Assembly: GCA_029964075.1 (NCBI GenBank)
Contig: CM057142.1
Span: 39,124,392-39,188,391 of the forward strand
From: Patiria pectinifera
Lineage: Eukaryota; Echinodermata; Asteroidea; Valvatida; Asterinidae
Length of the DNA: 64,000 nt
Reading direction: 5' to 3'
A model generated the notes under the pieces. It did not search any database, had not been told where the DNA came from, and saw only the letters and a list, made by a program, of their open reading frames with translations. Below, piece after piece: positions 55,970 through 64,000 of this stretch; position 1 is the first letter of the stretch, and the number at the start of each line of letters is the position of its first letter. Made by a program: the position numbers and the translations under genes.

Positions 55970-56200
55970 CTAAATTCCAAAGAGTGGGAATTCTTTCCAT
56001 TGAAGTGAAGATTCACTCCCACAGTCGGAAACTAGGGACTGTGACGTTTTAGAGTGAAATATATTCAATCGTAATAAAGATTGAGTTTTCACTAAAGCTT
56101 CATCTGAAGTGGTTCTTTTTTCAGACTATTTCAATCAAACGTGACAGTGATTTCCACTCTAAAACGTCTTGTCCCTAATTTCACTCTTTGTAATTTATAG
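55970..56200. mobile_element. MITE with inverted arms
   Basis: CTAGGGACTGTGACGTTTTAGAGTGAA (56027-56060) pairs with the inverse CACTCTAAAACGTCTTGTCCCTA at about 56155-56178, and CAAAGAGTG (55978) with CACTCTTTG (56182-56191). No coding capacity; target duplication unresolved. Confidence 0.65.
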
Positions 56201-56845
56201 AGTATAATAATCAAGAAGAGTAGGTTATTCATACACAATCAAAACTTACTTGTTTTTCTTCACGTTTCAAGGAACATTGTTGGCATTCATCAGACGATAC
56301 CGTGCGATTTTCTTGTTTAGGTTTTCAATTTGTCTTTGTTTCTTCACGTGGCTCTGGCCGTAATCCTTTTGTAAATCCTTAATTAGGTTCATGTGATTGT
56401 GAAGATTTATAATTCAAGAAGGTTGGGGGTTTTTTTGCAAGTTTTTTTTTGCAAATTCCAAATGTCGGGCTGCAGTAATTATCGGCATTCAGTGTTGTGT
56501 GCCAAGGCTTTAATATTCTCATGATAAATTTTGAATCGTTGATTTGATTGAGCTTTAGTTGCGATTCTGTGTTTATAATAAAACGAGAGCTCTCGGTCCC
56601 CCTTGATTTCAACCGAATGAACCCAAACCCGTTGCTACAATCATCCTTGGAACATCTGTGTACATTCGCAATGCATTATGGGTATGGATAACATAGAAAC
56701 CAACGTGTATGCCCAAACCTAAGGAACGGCAAAGCAGTCCAATTTGTTTCTTGATATATTTCTATAAATAATAGAGTATCATTTCGCTTATTAATGGACC
56801 GACCAGTCACTGGTGAGCAATATTGGTTTTCTGATTCCTCACTTT
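56200..56845. other. Intergenic, no gene seen
   Basis: AT-rich, no exon or repeat boundary recognised. Confidence 0.4.
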
Positions 56846-57128
56846 GTTATTATTTTATTATTATTATTATTAATCATTTCTGGTAATGAAACAAGGATTC
56901 CTCAAAAGCGCCCAAGGCACTGTAGCTCGCAAGCCTGAAGAAACCTGTAGAGAGAAGACAATAAGACAATGAGAAGAAATTACAGTTTTAGAGGTGGGAG
57001 GAAAAGCCCAGAAGAATATTCTGGGGAAAACCCACGGAATCAGGCAGGGACTGAAAACCCAATCCACATATTGGCCCAGGCGGGATTCGAACCCGGGTCA
57101 CAGCGGTGGAAGGCGAGGGAAGTACCGC
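56846..57128 (-). repeat. tRNA-derived SINE, family 1, copy 3 (5' truncated)
   Basis: Minus strand: B box GGGTTCGAATCCCGCC, the shared body, GGTTTCTTCAGGCTTGCGAG, TTGTTTCATTACCAGAAATG and a final (ATT)n tail at 56846-56876. The 5' end is lost inside the A box (at GCGGTAC) where MITE sequence begins. Shows the true 3' end of the family. Confidence 0.83.
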
Positions 57129-57142
57129 ACCCCAGAAACCGG

Positions 57143-57759
57143 TGTCACGGTCTCACTTCTCCGGCGTGCTAGCTTCTCCAAAAGGTAAATTTCGCTTCAA
57201 CACGCACGCACAAAATTGCGCAGTAGTGTACATGTACATTTTCGTCACTGTATTAGTGTGCTGAGTTCTTCGGGGTTGTAAGTGTGCACGTAAGATCTCA
57301 TTTGTATGAATGGTTACAGGGTACCAGTCCAATCCAGAATAACTCCCAATAACAAAAAAGACTTGAAATGCACATTTATTTTAATTAGCCATGGTTGCAA
57401 TAATAAAGACGAAATGGACCACGAACGAGCAAGGAACACGGACCAAGGTGTTCGTTCTTAATTATTCCTCCATGCGGAACACACACACACAAGCATGACG
57501 TACGCTGGGAACACAAATCAGAATGCTTGCAAGACCATGGAATGACTTGACCCACAGGAAGTGTTACATAACACATTCTTGGGTGTCCAACACTGTGTTA
57601 TTAATGGACTTGGTAGACCTCGGAACACAGCCCGAGGAAAAGTAAGCACAGCGGACACATGAGCATGAATCGTGCTCATGAACGTGCACTGTAACGTGCT
57701 CAATTATCCGCCGCATTCACCCGGAGAAGCTAGCACGCCGGAGAAGTGAGACCGTGACA
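57143..57759. mobile_element. Element with 37 bp perfect inverted termini, TSD CCGG
   Basis: Starts TGTCACGGTCTCACTTCTCC and ends with the exact inverse, GGAGAAGTGAGACCGTGACA; pairing is perfect over 37 bp. CCGG flanks both sides (57139-57142, 57760-57763). On the left CCAGAAACCGG and on the right AGACTTTTTTTTGGCC are the two parts of a Harbinger-like MITE end, so this element interrupted it. 617 bp, no coding capacity. Confidence 0.82.
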
Positions 57760-57783
57760 CCGGAGACTTTTTTTTGGCCAATA

Positions 57784-59722
57784 GGTCGACTGCATTCAAG
57801 CCAGCCCGACTAAATCTAGAACCCATCGGCTGTAGGTATAGGCCTATATGTAAATCTTCACGTCGTTCTACATTTTCGTTCTCACGCAAGTACAGTACGC
57901 GATGTGAAAACAAACGTGAACGAACAAGGAGACCTAGGATCGAAAATGCCGGATGGGAAAGGTCGTAAATAAAATTGAATGTTTCTTTGTGTAATAACGG
58001 TGAGAAATCATTCTGTCCAAAATTATTACAAGAACAAGGGTCAAAGTAGTGTAAAATGAACCTCGTCCCTGTCAAATTATTTCCATTTTTTTATGTTTCG
58101 TTTTTATGCCAGAGTTTTTGTGTACGTTTCGTGTCTGTTTCCTTTATCGTTCACTCGACCCCGAATTCACGCAGTTTATCACACTTCGATCTAGATACTT
58201 ACGCAACGGTTTTTAAACGCGATGTCTTCACGGAATTCGCACCTAATTGGTAGCACCGGCCAATTATCTCTTTTATTCGACGGTACCAGTAGGAAGACGC
58301 CCCTCGAAATGAATGGTTATGGTAATTTACTGTCTTTTCCTTGGGAATTCGTTTGTAGTATTTTATATGTTCTCGGAAGTCCAGGTGAAAGCACATTCTT
58401 TGAACGTGGTATAAATTTGAAGCGTAAGGTAGAGTGTGGGAGAGAACCATTTGTGCGTTTGGGAGAGAGAGGTGTCCCAGAGTTATTTGTGTGAAATTGT
58501 GTTGGGTCATCGCCACCCGTAACCAGCAGGCGAGTGGAAGCAGCCACCGCAGGTACCGGGCCGGCCAACCTAAACCGTTGAGGCCGAGAGCCACGTATAG
58601 TCAAAAGTACAGGTAAAAGTACCTGCTTGACCCTCTCTTCATCTGTATATGACCAGACGTCACACGGCAGTAGCCTGACTCAAGAGTACACTCTCCAAGA
58701 ATTACCGTAAGTTACTTTTTATTATCAAAAACTGATTTTTTAATCGTGTTTGGGTATACTCTGAATCCACTTATTTAGACATTATTTGAGATCAATTTGT
58801 ATTTTCATGTGTGATTACAAAAGAACAGAGATTTGTAGTGTTTTGGGTTATTTTACATTTCATAGATAACCATTTTCCCTGGTGGGAACAACCAGCCCAA
58901 TTCCGATCCCGTGAGACCAATCTCTAAATGGCAGGGGCCCCACTGTAGCCAGGCGATGACTGATCCACACACTGATCGAGGCAGAGACGACCAGCCAGTC
59001 CACGCCCGTGTCACCCACCTGAGCCAAATTCTGTATCTGGGGAAGGTTGCAAGTATCTTAAACATCATCTAGATCTGGCATCTAAAACCCACAAAGTGGC
59101 TTTGATTTAAATTGTAATTTGTAAAACTTAAAGACCGGTTGCTTTGTTTTGTTTACTTTGTTTCTTTTAATGTAACAACTAAGTTGGCTTTATTTGAAGA
59201 TTTGGATTGATATTTCTGTATTCGTTTCTTTGCTGGATCAGCAAATTTTCCGTTAATATTTTGTTAAGACTCAGTTGAGAAATTGCTGAATTATTTTGTT
59301 GGATTGAACTTTCATGATTTTGTGTGTTGTTGTAAAGTAGCTAATTTGTATGCCGTGCTAAGTTAACTTGCTAAGTTAACCTGCTAATTTAACCTGCGAT
59401 TTAATTTGCTTGATTTGAGAAGTTTCTTTTGATTTGCCTAAGTTGAATTCTGTTACATTTTGTCATCTTTAGGGAAACCCTGATTTCTTTGGATCGTTCT
59501 TAAGTTGCGTTCTTGAATTGTGGAAGTTCCTCTGATTTAATTTGATTATTTTGTAAATATTCTTGTAAATATTCCTCTTCTTTTCTTCATTTGATTTTTC
59601 TTTAAAATAAAATTGTGCTTTTGCTCTTGAAGTTAAAATCAAATCCGTTTCTGTTTGCCTTATTTACTGAGTTGAAGACAGAACCATCCCATGTATCTAA
59701 GGTCTTGAGAAAATACTTGACA
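57784..59722. other. Intergenic, no gene seen
   Basis: The open frames at 58199-58594 and 58853-59068 have no domain I recognise. 59340-59410 has short direct repeats (TAAGTTAACTTGC-like). T-rich beyond 59100. Confidence 0.4.
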
Positions 59723-59963
59723 GTCCCCAGTGCTTACTTTATTTCCAACCTTGTTTCCAATAGTAAGCCCTGGATAGGAAACTTTCTTCAGTATCCTGAT
59801 TCGATACCGCAATTTGCTGGTAATGGATTTATATCGTGTAGTTGGTGTTCTTATTTCCAACGTGCATTACGTGTTTTCCCGATAACTGTAATTATAACGT
59901 CCACGCCTTCTCAAAAATACTCCTTTCCTTTCCGGTTTGCTCATCTCTACTTTTATTCAGGGA

Positions 59964-60236
59964 ATCTCTGTCTGTCTGTCGGGCGGGCTGTCTGTCCGCC
60001 GATTATCTCCAGAATTAGAACCGGGCACCGTATGAAGTTAAAAATCGGCGGGTGTATTGCTCGGGACAACAGAATGTGCAGTGCCAAGTTTGAAGTGGTT
60101 TGGACGAGCGGTTGTCGAAAAAGCTGCAAAAAAACAGTATTTTCTGAAGCCTAGCGTGGCAGTATATAGCTTAGAACACCGCGCACTGATGTTCTTTTTA
60201 ATTGTTTACGTCATGTTTAAGCTTAAGCACGCGTGC
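59964..60236. repeat. Module copy 1 within the composite element
   Basis: Starts with (CTGT)n, then GCCGATTATCTCCAGAA, ATCGGCGGGTGTATTGCTCG, GTGCAGTGCCAAGTTTGAAG and AGTATTTTCTGAAGCCTAG. Repeated at 60757-61045 about 793 bp downstream. Confidence 0.8.
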
Positions 60237-60756
60237 TTAATATGACGCAACAATGGAAAAAGGACGGGCACATCATGGGGTTCTTTTCAATTGTTTACGT
60301 CATGTTCGAGCTAAAGCGCGCGTGCTCAATATGACGCAAACAGTGCAAAAAGGACGGGCACATTGTAGGGCGATAACACTGCACACCATGTCTTCGTACG
60401 TACATGTACAAGTACATGTACATATACGTGAGTGGCATGCACGGGCACATGCATTTTGTAGTCAACTGAGCAACCATCACTGCACTGTATGTAGGCGGTC
60501 GACTGAGCAACTCTTATACAATATGGTACCGCCCTACAACTACGCCCTACAGTTGTAGGGCGATACCATATTGTCCAGTAGGGGTAAATATCAGTGCCAG
60601 GGGGTGACGACATTTTGTGCGTTTAACTTGCGAGTGTGCGTTCACACCATTGAATAATGTGCGTCGTTTACACGAGCTGCAGTTCTCAACTGCCCCTTCC
60701 GAACACGCACATTTTCGACTGGCCCTGCACTAGTCCTTACTACATGTATAATTCCA

Positions 60757-61045
60757 GGAATCTCTGTCTGTCTGTCTGTCTGTCTGTCGTGGTGTCTGTC
60801 CGCCGATTATCTCCAGAACCAGGAACCGTATGAAGTTGAAAATCGGCGGGTGTATTGCTCGGGACACCAGAATGTGCAGTGCCAAGTTTGAAGTTGTTTG
60901 GACGAGCAGTTCTCGAAAAAGCTGCAAAAAAGCAGTATTTTCTGAAGCCTAGTGTGGCAGTATATACAATGTAGCTTAAAACATAACACCACGCACTGCC
61001 GTTCTTTTCAATTGTTTACGTCGTGTTAAGCTAAAACGCGCCATA
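60757..61045. repeat. Module copy 2 within the composite element
   Basis: Direct repeat of 59964-60236 with a longer (CTGT)n start and a few small indels. Confidence 0.8.
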
Positions 61046-61751
61046 ACTCTATGGCACGCGCACGGGCATTGTAGAGCGATACTATTGTCCAGTATGGGTG
61101 AATATATAGCATTGCGTACCATACCATGTTACCGTATGTACACCTACGTGGTGGCTGCACGGGCACATTATTTTTGCAGTCGACTGAGCGACCTTACTGC
61201 AGGACGATACCATTGTTCAGTAGAAGAGAGTAATATCTGCGCTATTTTTGCAGCCTTTTTGAGAAACACTCGCCCAAACAATTTCAAACTTGGCACAAAC
61301 TTTGACGTTAGTGTGCGTTCAACCTGTGAAAACAACACCATTGAATCGCGTGCGTTGTTTGCACGAGCAGTTCTCAAAAACTCTGCAAGCATGCAACCAA
61401 TACCTGCGGCAAAGCAATTTGCGCTTCCCAAACAAGCACATTTTAGACGCCACAGCACGGTTGTACGCGTACGAGGACGTGAGAGGCTGCAAGGGTATAC
61501 GAATTTTGTCGTCGACTGAGCAAAAATTACCGTAGGCGACTGACTGAGCAACCTTTACTGTAGGACGATACCATAGTCCATTATGGGTAAATATCAGTGC
61601 CAGGGGATGGCGACGTGTACAAAGTGCGCGTTTAACCTATAAATGTGCGTTCAACCTGTGAAAGCTAGCAACATGTAATGTGCGTTGTTTGAATGAGCAG
61701 TTCTCTACCCCTCCAAACAGACACATTTTCAACGGGCCCTGCACTAGTATT

Positions 61752-62247
61752 ATGAAATGTGATACTGCATATTGGCGGGCCAGATTGTATTTTTAACTTC
61801 CAAAAAAAATCGTGTTTTCATAACTCACGGCGCGACGAATCGATGCTGTTTTTACCCCAGACACCGCATACAAAAAACGAACGCTAATGCAAAGTATATT
61901 GCAGGCACCAGACTATTCCTCATTGCATACGTGTTCAAAAATCTTGAACATGCAAATGCTCCAACCTCGTCCCCAGGGTGTCGAGCAGTACGCGCCCACC
62001 ACTACCTGCTCTCTCACCCTGGTATTGGATCATTTGCATGTGCAAGATTTTTGAACACGTATGCAAATGAGGAACAGTCTGGTGCCTGGATATGCGTTAA
62101 ACATTAGCATTTGTTTTTGTATGCGGTGTCTGGGGTAAAAACAGAGTCAATTCGTAGCAGCGCGAGCACGGCGTGAGTTACGAAAACACGATTTTTGAAA
62201 TCAAACTGTTACGATCTTATCGAGACAACATGCAGTATCATATTTCA
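61752..62247. repeat. Long hairpin with a mobile loop block
   Basis: Arms pair from ATGAAATGTGATACTGCAT (61752) with its inverse near 62240, through AATCGTGTTTTC, ACCCCAGACACCGCATACAA and GTGTTCAAAAATCTTG. The loop (about 61964-62030) holds CTCGTCCCCAGG...CTGCTCTCTCACCCTGG, which recurs in inverse orientation at 62478-62552. Confidence 0.82.
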
Positions 62248-62477
62248 AATTAATATGAGCAAATTGGAAAGGAAATTAGTATTTTCGAGAAGGCGTGGAC
62301 GCGACGAATGATCGCGAAAACACGTACTGCACGTTGTGAATAATAGCACCAAGTGCACGATAAAAATCCATTACTAGCCAATTGCGGTATCCAATCAGGA
62401 TACTGGAAGAAAGTTTCCTATCCAGGGTTTACTATTGGAAACGCGGTTGGAAATAAAGTAAGCACTGGGGACGAGGT

Positions 62478-62555
62478 TGGCAAATGCTCCAATACCAGGG
62501 TGAGAGAGCAGGTAGTAGTGGGCGCGTACTGCTCGACAACCTGGGGACGAGGATA
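62478..62555. repeat. Inverse copy of the hairpin loop block
   Basis: CCAATACCAGGGTGAGAGAG through CGACAACCTGGGGACGAGG is the inverse of 61964-62030. It starts just after the right end of the composite element. Confidence 0.75.
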
Positions 62556-62610
62556 ATGTAAAATGCGCGAGGGTTCCAGAAGCTCACCGCGTGACCTTTT
62601 ACTTTAGGCT

Positions 62611-62914
62611 CTATCCGGTTCGTAAGTGACTTCGTCATACACGCGCACGCACCACTGATTACGAGCGCCCATTGGATAAACACTCAAGTTGCGTTAACTT
62701 CCGGTTCCATTGGTGCCATACTACACCATGTACAGTAAGTTGAGATGACGTCACACTTACGAACCGGATTCGGTTCGTTAGTGTGACGTCACTTCCAGCA
62801 CTTTCTGCATGATTGGAACCGGAAGTTAACGCAGCTCGAGCGTTTGTAGCCAATGGGCGCTAGTAATCAGTGGTGCGCGCGCGTATGACGTTTTCACTAA
62901 CGAACCGGATATAC
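62611..62914. mobile_element. Palindromic MITE of about 300 bp
   Basis: ATCCGGTTCGTAAGTGACTT (62618) pairs with the inverse near 62912, continuing through CACCACTGATTACGAGCGCCCATTGG and GTTAACTTCCGGTTCC. The centre (62755-62795) is a second palindrome, GTGACGTCA and ACGAACCGGATTCGGTTCGT. No coding capacity. Confidence 0.8.
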
Positions 62915-64000
62915 AGGAGAGTGACGGGTCACGTGTAAGGGTTGGAGACCAAGGTAAAAGAAACCACATTTCTTAGGAGTCCTAAAGTTATGACACCATC
63001 ATTCAAAGAGGAAAGCTGACTTTTCGAACGAAAATGAAAGTCACACTCACTATATACTCCGTACTCTTTGGTCTTCCAATAATACATGTGCATTGTTTTA
63101 ATTTTGTTAAAACGCGCTAAGATATTGGCTACACATTTACTCTATGGATGGATTCGTTGTTGACTTGTTCTGGGCTGATAATGTATGAAATATAAAAATC
63201 TGTTTATTTGGAAACTGTAGTCGAAATTAAATTAATTTATTGGCGCCTTTTCTTTTAACATTATTTCACAATTAGTGAACAAAAGTTTAGAAAAAAAAAA
63301 TTACGATACATCTTAGGTCCTTTGATTTAAATAACTCATGAACATCTTGATGACAAAATGGAAATACCACATTCCTCTACTTTCCTCTGAATACTTCAGT
63401 AAAAATATAATTCTCAAGATACATGTAGTATTCAAACCTGTATCACATGGCAATACCTTGCCTGCGGATCAACTTCTTTTCATTTCTCACCCACAGGTGC
63501 AGTTCACGAATTCGAGCAAACTTTATTGTTTACATAAAAGCCCTCGAACAACTTTTAGAAAGCCGTAGACCTACAAAGATTGGATATTAAGGTAATTTTC
63601 ACTCGCAAAATACATTTCACGAATTCAAGCAACATTTTTTTTTGGAAAAAAAAAATAAATTAAGAGGGCCTAATATTTCAAACCTGCCACATTTGTCAGG
63701 ATCGAATCGTTATAATTATAAAGCATAGTCTAATTTTTTGATTTCTTCAATTTAGCTCCATTCAGTCAGTAGGCTAAGCAGTTTGCAGCTGTTTTAATCA
63801 CTTTTCAAATTATTTTTCAACTAGCCCATTTCTGGGAAATAGAAAATATATAATCACTGATTACTGCGTTAAGAAACAAATACAAAGCGCACTAGAAATG
63901 TACAGGATATATCACAATGTAGTGTGCAGTATCAAGATCTACAAATATCAAATGTGATACGCGTAGCTACAATTGTGAAACGTAAAAATAACATAAATAC
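62915..64000. other. Right edge, no gene seen
   Basis: AT-rich, no exon, RNA gene or repeat boundary recognised. Confidence 0.4.

Larger units (their letters stand above)
59723..62472. mobile_element. Composite 2.75 kb element with about 210 bp inverted terminal arms
   Basis: GTCCCCAGTGCTTACTTTAT at 59723 has its inverse ending at 62472, and the arms pair for about 210 bp (to 59933 and from 62266), through CTGGATAGGAAACTTTCTTC and CGTCCACGCCTTCTC, at roughly 80-85% identity by eye. Inside lie two direct copies of a module of about 280 bp (59964-60236 and 60757-61045), further repeats of a GTAGGGCGATACCATATTGT-like block, and a separate 500 bp hairpin. No transposase frame found. Target duplication unclear. 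Confidence 0.75.

Noticed and set aside
58199-58594. 131-codon minus-strand open frame and neighbouring frame at 58853-59068
   Set aside because: No similarity I recognise; overlapping frames on both strands are equally long.

Overview
This is a metazoan genomic window (spliced genes, AT-rich introns, SINEs, LINEs, MITEs, Ty3/gypsy elements), not bacterial. The only host genes I can support are two opsin-type G-protein-coupled receptors. Repeat content (Mag/SURL-like gypsy elements, tRNA-SINEs, palindromic MITEs, G-tract hAT-like elements) together with non-vertebrate opsins suggests a marine invertebrate, most likely an invertebrate deuterostome (echinoderm, hemichordate or amphioxus). That placement is inference.

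Host genes: both opsins are on the minus strand, head to tail. Opsin A (exons 53141-52799, 49070-48876, 46803-46679, 45858-45496) is complete, with intact frames giving 341 aa, intron phases 1, 1, 0 and a retinal-binding lysine at about residue 286. Opsin B (exons 17313-16980, 10394-10200, 4946-4813) has the same intron positions and phases, but its TM6/TM7 exon is not in the window and presumably lies beyond the left edge. Both carry His-Arg at the usual D/E-R-Y site and keep the Glu of extracellular loop 2. They look like a tandem paralogue pair separated by about 28 kb of repeats.

Repeats by region: 0.5-2.5 kb decayed RTE-like LINE; 6.6-8.2 kb L2/CR1-like LINE split by a fold-back element; 9.6-10.8 kb two MITEs packed around opsin B exon 2; 11.4-12.0 kb hAT-like element; 13.4 kb palindromic MITE; 20.4 kb second TTAA MITE; 22.6-23.4 kb minisatellite; 25.0-27.3 kb a 2.3 kb giant hairpin; 27.7-28.5 kb SINEs; 29.9-31.7 kb hAT-like and piggyBac-like MITEs; 34.5-43.5 kb a nested pair of Ty3/gypsy elements; 44.1-46.7 kb hAT-like elements and a minisatellite-bearing element; 52.1-52.7 kb Harbinger-like element in opsin A intron 1; 54-63 kb a dense set of inverted-repeat elements, including a 2.75 kb composite with about 210 bp terminal arms.

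The best-resolved structure is the gypsy nest. An older minus-strand element (LTRs 9/166 different by eye, TSD gtgag) has a younger plus-strand element (LTRs 1/165 different, TSD gtaac) inserted in its 3' LTR. Divergence order agrees with nesting order. Both have damaged pol frames.
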